Source of the DNA: Ignavibacteriota bacterium
GTDB taxonomy: Bacteria; Bacteroidota; Ignavibacteria; UBA10030; UBA6906
NCBI GenBank assembly: GCA_003158475.1
Contig: PMJR01000094.1
Location: 37,529 to 80,026, forward strand
Length of the DNA: 42,498 bases
Direction of reading: 5' to 3'
The notes under the pieces were generated by a model. The model was not told the origin of the DNA. It saw nothing but the letters and a program-made list of their open reading frames with translations, and did not search any database. How positions within the stretch are numbered: the first letter of the stretch is position 1; every line of letters starts with the position of its first letter. Positions 24,611 through 31,819 of this stretch are shown here, piece after piece. The position numbers and the translations under genes are program-made.

Positions 24611-24692
24611 AACGATCCCGGCGCCACTTTCATGCGGGGCTAGATAAGTTAAGAGACTTTTCCCCATATTCAAGCCCACCTGTTTCTCCCTC

Positions 24693-26435
24693 TTATGGCA
24701 AATCAAACGGTTGTTCCACAACCGACTCGCCTGTCCTGAGCCGGAAGCTGTACTTCCCCGGCACGAACTGCACGTTGCTCAACCCTACCACATAGATACC
24801 TGTTTCCTGCGTGTCGCTCACCAGCGTCGTGAGTATCGAGTCGCTCGATCCCGTGGGTCGTGCCAGGAGATCGAGCGTCACAAGCGTTTTCTTTGCGAGC
24901 GAGTACGCCACCATCCGTGGCGTCCCCCCCTGTGAAGAAAGTGAGGCCGAGAGTCCGGTCATCTCCGTCAGTTTTCCTCTGAGCGAAAGGAATTCCTTCA
25001 TCGTTCCGCCCGATATCTGGGACGGGGGGCCTTCGCTGTTGGCCGCGTTTATTGCACTCACGGCGTAGTAGTACGTCCCTCCGGAAGGCACTCTGACGGT
25101 ATCCGTGCATGACGCGGTCGATCCCGGAACCACCTGTGAGATGGCCCGGGGATCGTCGAACGGGATCTGCGGCGATGTCCATCTGTACAGAACGTAGCGT
25201 CGCGCTCTCGTTCGTTCCGCCACCGTCTGGGGGGGGATCCATTGAATATCGAAGACGTTCGTGGTGATCTCTGTGACAGCCGGCTGGAGCGGCGGAGGGG
25301 GAGAACTGGCGTCTTTCCAGGGCATTGGGGGTATGAGTGCCGGTGTTGCGTAACGCCCTCCGGAGAGTCCAGCGGCGCGAATGCTCTCATATCGGAAGTA
25401 CGACTGCCCCGCGTTGCCCGCCTTCCGCGATATGTCGATCTGCCGGGGGACTTCCCTCGCGACATCGTCCTTGTAGGCGCCGATCCCTGCATAAACGTGC
25501 CGGCCCCCCGCAATTTGCTGCCAGCCCGGAACGAGCGCCGCGTAATCCGGTCCGCCCCTGGAACTTCCTATGGCCCAGTAGACCTGAGGGGACACATAGT
25601 CCATCTTCCCGGTTTTCAGCCAGGTCCGGGTGTCCTGGTAGTATTCTCCGGCAGCGGCAGAGACAAACCCGCTGTCAGATCCAAAAATTCCGAGCGGGGA
25701 AGCTCCGATTTTCAGCAGGGGGCGAAGTGCTGTCAGCCGGTCGTAGCACTCCGCAACGAACCTGTCCAGGTTTGATTTTCTCCATCTGTCCCTCGGGATC
25801 CCGAGGCCGTATTTCTTATAGGAATCTCCGTCGGGGAAGTTTCGTCCCGGGTACCGGAGGTAGTCGAAATTGATCCCGTCGAGGTCATACTTCCGCGCGA
25901 TGTCCATCACAACGTTCAACAGGAATTTTTCCACTTCGGGGATCCCCGGGTCCAGCCATCCCTCCCCGTGGTCGCTGAATATCCAACCTGGATGGGCCCG
26001 CGCCAGGTGGGGAGGGGTGCTCAGCGGGACTGATCCGCTCCCCCTCACTTTGTAGACATTCACCCATCCGTGAACTTCGAGGCCGGCCTCGTGCGATTCG
26101 TTGATCAGGAATGCAAGCGGGTCCCACCCGGGGTCCTTTCCGAGCGTCCCGGTGAGGTTCTCGGCCCACGGTTCATACGCGGACCGGTAGTATGCGTCCC
26201 CGCGGGAGCGTATCTGGAAAAAAATCGTGTTGAAGTTGAGTGACTTGAGGTGGCGGACGATCTCGCGAAGCGATGCCTGCTGTTCAGTCCTGTCAGTGCT
26301 CCGCGGCCAGTCGAGGCCGGACGCGGTGGTGAGCCACACGGCGCGTACCTCCCGTTTCGGGGTTGGCGGTGGCTGTGCGACGGCTTCAGAAGCGAAGAGT
26401 ACGAGAGAGAAGAGAAGGAGGGGCCGGATGGGCAA
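24693..26435 (-). CDS. Secreted glycoside-hydrolase-like protein GHL10 (DUF187) with fibronectin type III-like C-terminal domains
   Basis: Starting at TTG 26435 it has 580 residues with a short signal peptide (PIRPLLLFSLVLFASEAVAQ). A GHL10 barrel (about 25-345) reads EVRAVWLTTASGLDWP, LNFNTIFFQIRSRGDAYY, HGWVNVYKVR, DGINFDYLRYPG and KMDYVSPQVYWAIG. The Asp/Glu-rich strand ends resemble the active site of this family, which includes E. coli DigH (YddW), a hydrolase of denuded peptidoglycan. A linker and Fn3-like domain follow (about 375-480: VTEITTNVFDIQWIPP, RYVLYRW, TYYYAVSAIN), then a C-terminal all-beta segment (about 495-580) like a sorting or carbohydrate-binding domain. GTGs at 26477 and 26489 lie on or upstream of the predicted promoter and are unlikely starts; an ATT after GAGGAG is a third option. 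It lies upstream of dctPQM on the same strand. Confidence 0.82.
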   Translation of the reverse strand: MPIRPLLLFSLVLFASEAVAQPPPTPKREVRAVWLTTASGLDWPRSTDRTEQQASLREIVRHLKSLNFNTIFFQIRSRGDAYYRSAYEPWAENLTGTLGKDPGWDPLAFLINESHEAGLEVHGWVNVYKVRGSGSVPLSTPPHLARAHPGWIFSDHGEGWLDPGIPEVEKFLLNVVMDIARKYDLDGINFDYLRYPGRNFPDGDSYKKYGLGIPRDRWRKSNLDRFVAECYDRLTALRPLLKIGASPLGIFGSDSGFVSAAAGEYYQDTRTWLKTGKMDYVSPQVYWAIGSSRGGPDYAALVPGWQQIAGGRHVYAGIGAYKDDVAREVPRQIDISRKAGNAGQSYFRYESIRAAGLSGGRYATPALIPPMPWKDASSPPPPLQPAVTEITTNVFDIQWIPPQTVAERTRARRYVLYRWTSPQIPFDDPRAISQVVPGSTASCTDTVRVPSGGTYYYAVSAINAANSEGPPSQISGGTMKEFLSLRGKLTEMTGLSASLSSQGGTPRMVAYSLAKKTLVTLDLLARPTGSSDSILTTLVSDTQETGIYVVGLSNVQFVPGKYSFRLRTGESVVEQPFDLP

Positions 26436-26466
26436 TGAGATTTCCGAAATAATGAATCTCCTCGCT

Positions 26467-26495
26467 AATATACTCACGCCGTGAGGCACAATCAA
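26467..26495 (-). promoter_or_regulatory. Predicted promoter of the GHL10 gene (TTGATT-17-TATATT)
   Basis: On the minus strand TTGATT (26495-26490) and TATATT (26472-26467) are 17 bases apart. The transcript would begin near 26460, downstream of both possible GTG starts, so the start codon must be further on. Its -35 box lies seven bases from that of the divergent radA promoter. Confidence 0.55.
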
Positions 26496-26502
26496 CGCCC
26501 GG

Positions 26503-26531
26503 TTGTAAGTCTCTCCCGTCGTCGGTATATT
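26503..26531 (+). promoter_or_regulatory. Predicted radA promoter (TTGTAA-17-TATATT), probably leaderless
   Basis: TTGTAA (26503-26508), 17 bases, TATATT (26526-26531). Only five bases separate the -10 box from the radA ATG (26537), so the transcription start should fall on or next to the ATG and the mRNA would lack a ribosome site. Confidence 0.6.
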
Positions 26532-26536
26532 AAGCA

Positions 26537-27904
26537 ATGAGCAGGGACAAAGTACATTCCCGATACGTCTGCCAGTCCTGCGCGTACGAATCCGCCCGGT
26601 GGGCCGGGAAATGTCCGAATTGCGGGGAGTGGAACACATTCGTCGAGGAGATCCTCCCTGCCAGACGTCATCAGGCGCGGGGGGGGGGAGAAGCGAAGTC
26701 CGCGGGACCTGTCTCCATCGGAGCTGTGGACATTGCCCCCGAGCCGCGTTCGGCGGTCGGGATTCCCGAATTTGATCGGGTGTTGGGAGGGGGCATCGTA
26801 CCCGGCTCCGTGGTTCTTGTCGGCGGCGACCCCGGGATCGGCAAGTCGACGCTGATGATGCAGATGGCGTCGTCACTCCGTTGCGTAACGCTCTACATCA
26901 CCGGGGAGGAATCTGTCGGCCAGATAAAGCTCCGCGCCGAGCGGCTCGCGGTCAAGCCGCCGGAGTCGCTTCTCCTCCTTGCTGAAACCAACCTTGACGT
27001 CATACAGGCGGTGATCGCGAAGCAGCCGCCGGACCTCATCATCGTGGATTCCATCCAGACGATGTTCCGCCCCGATCTTGAAAGCGCTCCCGGGACTGTG
27101 AGCCAGGTGCGTGAAGCAACTGCCACATTCATGCGCCTGGCGAAGACGAGCGGCATCCCGGTGTTTCTTGTCGGACACGTGACAAAAGAGGGTATCATTG
27201 CGGGGCCCAAAGTGGTGGAGCATATGGTGGATACGGTGCTCCAGTTCGAGGGGGAACGGCAGCACGCATTCCGGATCCTGCGGGCGATGAAAAACCGGTT
27301 CGGCTCGACCAACGAGATCGGAGTCTTCGAGATGAACGACGGGGGACTTCGTGAGGTGGCAAATCCTTCCGAGGTTTTCCTTGCCGAGAGGAAATCCGGC
27401 GCTTCGGGATCCGCCGTCGTGGCGAGTGTCGAGGGGACCCGCCCCCTCCTTGTTGAGGTCCAGGCGCTCGTTGCACCGACAAGTTATGGGGTCCCGCAGA
27501 GGAGTTCCACCGGGTTTGATTCCCGGCGGCTGCAGATGCTCCTTGCAGTGCTCGAAAAACGGGCGGGTCTCCGTCTCGGTCAGTACGACGTGTTCGTCAA
27601 TGTTGCCGGCGGAGTCCGGATAGATGAACCTGCCGTGGATCTGGGGATGGCGCTTGCCATCGTCTCGAGCCTGCGGGACATCCCCGTCGATTCCACGGCG
27701 GTGGCAATCGGCGAAGTAGGCCTTGGCGGCGAGATACGGAGCGTCAGCCAGGTCGAAAAGCGGATCGGTGAAGCCGGGAAACTCGGTTTCACGCGCTGCC
27801 TTCTCCCGCGCAGTAACGCGCGCAATCTCACCCGCCGGAACGGCGTCGAACTCATTGAAATAGAAACAATCGACCAGGCGATCACAGCCATGGTCGGGTC
27901 CTGA
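26537..27904 (+). CDS. radA: DNA repair protein RadA/Sms
   Basis: RadA is a RecA-like ATPase that helps branch migration during recombinational repair. The 455-residue protein has all family parts. A C4 zinc motif (C12-x2-C15 ... C26-x2-C29, ending CPNCGEWN) is followed by the RecA-like core with Walker A GDPGIGKST (97-105), and a Walker B-like LIIVDSIQT. The RadA-specific KNRFGS is at 252-257. The Lon-like C-terminal domain (about 290-455) contains SSTGFDSRRLQMLLAVLEKR and DLGMALAIVSSLRD. It opens a + strand run and is divergent from the GHL10 gene. The ATG has no Shine-Dalgarno and lies right after a -10 box. Assignment is certain. Confidence 0.97.
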   Translation: MSRDKVHSRYVCQSCAYESARWAGKCPNCGEWNTFVEEILPARRHQARGGGEAKSAGPVSIGAVDIAPEPRSAVGIPEFDRVLGGGIVPGSVVLVGGDPGIGKSTLMMQMASSLRCVTLYITGEESVGQIKLRAERLAVKPPESLLLLAETNLDVIQAVIAKQPPDLIIVDSIQTMFRPDLESAPGTVSQVREATATFMRLAKTSGIPVFLVGHVTKEGIIAGPKVVEHMVDTVLQFEGERQHAFRILRAMKNRFGSTNEIGVFEMNDGGLREVANPSEVFLAERKSGASGSAVVASVEGTRPLLVEVQALVAPTSYGVPQRSSTGFDSRRLQMLLAVLEKRAGLRLGQYDVFVNVAGGVRIDEPAVDLGMALAIVSSLRDIPVDSTAVAIGEVGLGGEIRSVSQVEKRIGEAGKLGFTRCLLPRSNARNLTRRNGVELIEIETIDQAITAMVGS

Positions 27905-27909
27905 TCTGC

Positions 27910-29262
27910 ATGCCCGCGTCTCCTGTGCGCATACTCATCAGGCCGGGATCCGTGGTCACCATGGACCCGTCCCGGCGTGTGCTCCCGGGTGGCGCCCTCG
28001 TCGTCACGGGCTCGTCGATCGAATCCGTCCTGACAGCTCCCGAGCTCGCCGCTCTGCCCCCCTTTGACGGGACTGTCTTCGACGCTCCCGCGCTCACCGC
28101 GATCCCCGGCTTCATACAGACGCACATCCATCTGTGCCAGACGCTCTTCCGCGGCTTGGCGGACGACCTTGAGCTTCTCGACTGGCTGCGTCTGAAAATC
28201 TACCCGTATGAAGCGGCGCACAACGCGGCCTCGATGCGTGCCTCCGCAATGAACGGTATCGCCGAACTGATCCGGTCCGGGACGACGACGATCATGGACA
28301 TGGGAAGCGTCGAGAACGAAGAGGAGATCGCCGCCGCCGTGGAGGAAACGGGGCTCCGTGCGTTCATCGGAAAGGCGATGATGGACAGCAACGATGTCTA
28401 TCCCGGGCTCCGCGAATCGACGGACGACGCCCTCCGGTCGACTCTCAGACAGGCCGAACGGTGGCACGGGAAAGGGGACGGAAGGATGAAATATGCCGTT
28501 GCCCCGCGGTTTGTCCTCTCTTGCTCCGACCGGCTCCTTACTGAAGCTCATGCGATGACCGCCTCATTTCCCGGCATGCTCTTTCACACGCACGCCGCGG
28601 AGAACCGCCGGGAGATGGAAGCCGTGCGCAAGCGCTGCGGGGCCGGCAACATCGAATTCCTTGAAAATCTCGGCATCCTCCGGGCCAACACCTGTCTGGC
28701 GCATTGCATCTGGATCAGCGAGAATGAAATCGCTCTCCTCCGGGAGAGGGGCGCAAAGGTGCTCCACTGTCCCACTTCGAACCTCAAGCTCGGCTCCGGG
28801 ATCGCCCGGATCCCCGATCTCCTCTCGCGCGGCATCCCGGTGTCCCTCGGTGCCGACGGAGCACCGTGCAACAACACGCTCGACATGTTCCAGGAAATGC
28901 GCCTTGCGGCACTCATTCAGAAACCTCTTCACGGCCCTGCGGCTATGACCGCCGCCACCGTCTTCGAACTCGCCACGCGCGGCGGGGCGGTGGCACTCGG
29001 CTGCGAACGCGAAACAGGCAGTCTGGAATCCGGCAAGAAAGCGGACCTGGCGCTTCTTGATCTCGGCCGCCTCTGGAATCCCGCGGTTGAAACGAATCCG
29101 TATTCCGCGATTGTCTACACCGGCTCGCCGGAGAATGTCCGCTACGTCATGATCGATGGCGCATGGGTCTATAGAGACGGGGCACACACCACACTGCGCG
29201 CAGGCGCGGTCGCCGAATCAGCGAAGAAGCAGCTCAAGCTCCTCCTCGACCGTGTGCACTGA
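27910..29262 (+). CDS. Amidohydrolase, MtaD/S-adenosylhomocysteine deaminase-like
   Basis: This 450-residue metal-dependent amidohydrolase belongs to the TrzA/AtzA/MtaD branch, which deaminates adenosine-type compounds (S-adenosylhomocysteine, methylthioadenosine, 5'-deoxyadenosine) or related heterocycles. The metal ligands can be placed: His72 and His74 (QTHIHL), His228 (FHTHAAEN, with the catalytic Glu231 three residues on), His265 (CLAHCIW) and Asp316 (LGADGAPCNNTLDM). The G-A-D-G-A-x-x-N-N-x-L-D-M segment and the R-G-L-A-D-D-L-E-L-L-D-W-L segment near residue 81 are typical of MtaD-like enzymes. The exact substrate cannot be fixed by eye. It starts five bases after radA with no clear ribosome site. 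With the next gene (inosine-type nucleotide pyrophosphatase) it suggests purine salvage or clean-up. Confidence 0.88.
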   Translation: MPASPVRILIRPGSVVTMDPSRRVLPGGALVVTGSSIESVLTAPELAALPPFDGTVFDAPALTAIPGFIQTHIHLCQTLFRGLADDLELLDWLRLKIYPYEAAHNAASMRASAMNGIAELIRSGTTTIMDMGSVENEEEIAAAVEETGLRAFIGKAMMDSNDVYPGLRESTDDALRSTLRQAERWHGKGDGRMKYAVAPRFVLSCSDRLLTEAHAMTASFPGMLFHTHAAENRREMEAVRKRCGAGNIEFLENLGILRANTCLAHCIWISENEIALLRERGAKVLHCPTSNLKLGSGIARIPDLLSRGIPVSLGADGAPCNNTLDMFQEMRLAALIQKPLHGPAAMTAATVFELATRGGAVALGCERETGSLESGKKADLALLDLGRLWNPAVETNPYSAIVYTGSPENVRYVMIDGAWVYRDGAHTTLRAGAVAESAKKQLKLLLDRVH

Positions 29263-29312
29263 TTCTCTTGCTTCGGCCATAGCATCTTCCTTGACATCAA
29301 TACTCAACCCCC

Positions 29313-29909
29313 ATGAAGCAACTCGTCCTCGCCACTCACAACCGTGACAAAGCGCGTGAGATCTCCGCGCTCCTTTCCGATCTCGGCGTCGAGGTGCTCA
29401 CGCTCGATGCATTTCCACAGATCGGACCCATCGTCGAGGATGCCGGTACGCTCGAAGGGAACGCCCTCCTCAAGGCGAACGCTGTTGGCCGCTCAGCACG
29501 CCTCCCCGCTCTCGGCGATGATACGGGACTCGAAGTTCACTCTCTCTACGGAGAGCCCGGCATCCGCTCCTCCCGGTATGCGGGGGAACACGCGACGTAC
29601 GCGGAAAACGTTGCGAAACTCATTGCGAACATGAAGGGATTCCCCCCCAGGCGCCGGGCCGCCCGGTTCCGATGCGTGCTCGCGTTTGTCGCGCCGGGAA
29701 TCGGGCCCCGGACGGTGGAGGGAATCTGCCGGGGGGACATACTCGAAAAGCAGCGTGGAATAGGCGGGTTCGGCTATGACCCTCTGTTTCTTCCGAAGGG
29801 ATTTGATACGACACTCGCGGAAATGGACCTTTCACTGAAAAATAAGATCAGTCATAGGGGGCTGGCAATTCAAGCGATGCTCCCCATCTTGAAGGGTTAC
29901 TTCGAATAG
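29313..29909 (+). CDS. rdgB: dITP/XTP pyrophosphatase (RdgB/HAM1 family)
   Basis: RdgB hydrolyses dITP, ITP and XTP to monophosphates and keeps deaminated purines out of DNA and RNA. The 198-residue length is typical. Visible motifs are the N-terminal LATHNRDKAREI (7-17) with the triphosphate-binding T-x-N and K, ALGDDTGLEV (66-75) with the catalytic Asp70, EPGIRSSRYAG (81-91), GIGGFGYDPLFLP (about 150-162) and the base-binding KNKISHRG (about 177-184). The ATG has no clear Shine-Dalgarno and lies 50 bases after the amidohydrolase stop. Assignment is secure. Confidence 0.96.
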   Translation: MKQLVLATHNRDKAREISALLSDLGVEVLTLDAFPQIGPIVEDAGTLEGNALLKANAVGRSARLPALGDDTGLEVHSLYGEPGIRSSRYAGEHATYAENVAKLIANMKGFPPRRRAARFRCVLAFVAPGIGPRTVEGICRGDILEKQRGIGGFGYDPLFLPKGFDTTLAEMDLSLKNKISHRGLAIQAMLPILKGYFE

Positions 29910-29917
29910 AGCTCTTG

Positions 29918-30835
29918 ATGTTGAATTTCCGCTATTGGATCGTTATCTTGTTGTTCAAAGATTTTAGCGATTTGCCCATTCGCGCTCTCGTGACATCGAT
30001 ATTTCGAAGAAGCAGGCTGGGGCCTTCCCTGGAGTATACCACAGAGGGCGTCATCTGGCGGCTTCACCCCGCTCCGGCAGGAATGCTGGTCGGGGAGGAG
30101 CGAAATATCGAATTCAAAACGGCCTCATTCTTCTGCGTGGATTCTTCGGGCACACTTTGGAAGGGGAAAAATTTCGGCGAGGAGTGGTGGACGGGGATTG
30201 AGACGGTTCATCGAGGCGTGCTCTTCCTCTACGGGTTTGCGACGCCTGAGCTCCCCGGGCGCAAAGGGATCACGGCAGTCGATTGCGTCACGGGTGGCTT
30301 CCTCTGGAAGAACGGAGAGTTGACTCTTATCGCGGCAGCCGGAGACACGATATACTCGTCACGGGAGGCGCCGGGTGGCCCCGTCATTGCCGAGATAGAT
30401 CCCCGGACAGGTGATTTGGTGAGGGAAGTGGGACGGGGTCTAAGTGCCATGCAACAGGTACCCCGTTCCGACGATTGTCTTGAAGACGTGGAGTACCCGC
30501 AGGTTCTTTCGGAACATGATGTCTCGCCTCTCTCCGCGCTCGTCCGGCAATTCTCCGCCCCGGCGGTGACTGAATGCCCGGTAGAATATAGTGAACATGG
30601 TCCCTATCTCGTGATCGTGTACCACCGGGGGAGCGGCCCGGCCCGCGCTGGGCGGTCCCGGTACATTCAGGTGATGGACGTGGTGGAACGCCCGTCGGGG
30701 ACCGTGGCTATGCGCGTCACGCTCGATCCGGCGGTCTCGACCCCCGCACTCGGCTCGTTCCTCGTGCACTCGGGCACGTTGTACTTCGTCCGTGAAAAGA
30801 AGACGCTCACGGCAGTTCGACTCCCGGGGAAGTAA
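29918..30835 (+). CDS. Conserved-looking protein of unknown function (possible DUF4905-like)
   Basis: I do not recognise this 305-residue protein with confidence. No membrane segment or signal peptide is clear; the first residues (MLNFRYWIVILLFKDF) are only weakly hydrophobic. The body reads like repeated beta strands: VIWRLHPAPAGMLVGEERN, TASFFCVDSSGTLWKG, HRGVLFLYGFATPELPGRKGITAVDCVTGGFLWKNGELTLIAAAGDTIYSS, AEIDPRTGDLVRE. This alternation of a value, a display and a ratio-type phrase resembles small propeller-like Bacteroidota proteins annotated DUF4905, which is a guess. The annotated start is ATG 29918, three bases after an in-frame TTG. It lies eight bases after the pyrophosphatase gene and 14 before the PhzF-like gene, so it is co-transcribed. 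Confidence 0.6.
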   Translation: MLNFRYWIVILLFKDFSDLPIRALVTSIFRRSRLGPSLEYTTEGVIWRLHPAPAGMLVGEERNIEFKTASFFCVDSSGTLWKGKNFGEEWWTGIETVHRGVLFLYGFATPELPGRKGITAVDCVTGGFLWKNGELTLIAAAGDTIYSSREAPGGPVIAEIDPRTGDLVREVGRGLSAMQQVPRSDDCLEDVEYPQVLSEHDVSPLSALVRQFSAPAVTECPVEYSEHGPYLVIVYHRGSGPARAGRSRYIQVMDVVERPSGTVAMRVTLDPAVSTPALGSFLVHSGTLYFVREKKTLTAVRLPGK

Positions 30836-30849
30836 ATCAGAAAGATCAA

Positions 30850-31749
30850 ATGAAAATCAGTGTAAAGCAGGTGGACGCCTTCACGGAGACTCCCCTCACC
30901 GGAAACCCGGCAGGGGTTGTCCTGAAGGCGGAAGGTCTCTCCGACAGACAGATGCAGATGATCGCCCGGGAGATGTCCGTTCCGGAAACCGCGTTCATTC
31001 TCCCGCCGTCCATCCCGGGGGCCGATCTTCGCGTTCGTTGGTTCACTCCCACGATCGAAGTTCCTCTCTGCGGCCACGCCACCGTCGCGAGTTTCCATGC
31101 CCTTGCGGAGGACAACATGTTCGGGATGGAACATCCGGGCTCCTATTCGTTCAAGCTCGAGACGAAGTCAGGGATCCTGCCGGTGGAGGTCACCAAGACA
31201 CTCGAGGACACCGACGTCCTTTTCGGGTTAACGCTACCCGAATTCACGCGTGCGGGGCAATACAAGCTCGATATCATGCGGATCCTCAATATCACGCTCG
31301 AGGAATTCGAAAACAGGATGCCGATCGTCGTGGCGAACTACCTGTATGTTCCCATCCGGCGGCTCCACACGATCTTTTCGATGAAACCCAACTTCTTCGC
31401 GATGTCGCAGTTCCTCAGCAACCGGAACCTGAGCGGACTCTGTGTGTTCACTACGGAGACCGTGGACAAGGGCTCGCATGTCCATTCCCGGTTTTTCGCA
31501 CCGACCGTGGGTATCAACGAAGACCCGGTCACCGGGTCTGCGAACGGTCCGCTCGGGGCGTATCTCTTCGAACGGGGGGAAGTGGCTCCCGTGGGCAATG
31601 TCGTCAACATCATCGGCGAACAGGGGGATGTCATAGGACGGAAGGGACGCGTGACCATCCGTCTCACCGTGCAGGGGCCGCAGGTGACCGCGGTACAGAT
31701 CGGCGGCAGGGCGGTGACGGTCGTGGAGGGGGAACTGCTGATCGATTGA
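30850..31749 (+). CDS. PhzF-family isomerase/epimerase-like protein
   Basis: The 299-residue protein has the two-lobed diaminopimelate-epimerase-like fold of the PhzF family. The N-terminal FTETPLTGNPAGVVL (11-25) is followed by PETAFIL (45-51), with the catalytic Glu46, then CGHATVASFHAL (74-85). The C-terminal lobe has NEDPVTGSANGPLGAYL (about 220-236), which binds the acidic substrate with a backbone loop. PhzF isomerises dihydro-hydroxyanthranilate in phenazine synthesis, but most genomic members have unknown substrates and no phenazine genes are present here. It follows the unknown gene by 14 bases and precedes the FeS oxidoreductase gene by 70 bases. Confidence 0.9.
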   Translation: MKISVKQVDAFTETPLTGNPAGVVLKAEGLSDRQMQMIAREMSVPETAFILPPSIPGADLRVRWFTPTIEVPLCGHATVASFHALAEDNMFGMEHPGSYSFKLETKSGILPVEVTKTLEDTDVLFGLTLPEFTRAGQYKLDIMRILNITLEEFENRMPIVVANYLYVPIRRLHTIFSMKPNFFAMSQFLSNRNLSGLCVFTTETVDKGSHVHSRFFAPTVGINEDPVTGSANGPLGAYLFERGEVAPVGNVVNIIGEQGDVIGRKGRVTIRLTVQGPQVTAVQIGGRAVTVVEGELLID

Positions 31750-31819
31750 AGTTCACCCGCCACTCCGAAATCCAGATCCGCCGCATCCCGGGCAAAGCAC
31801 CCCGCTGAAGGAACTCTGA

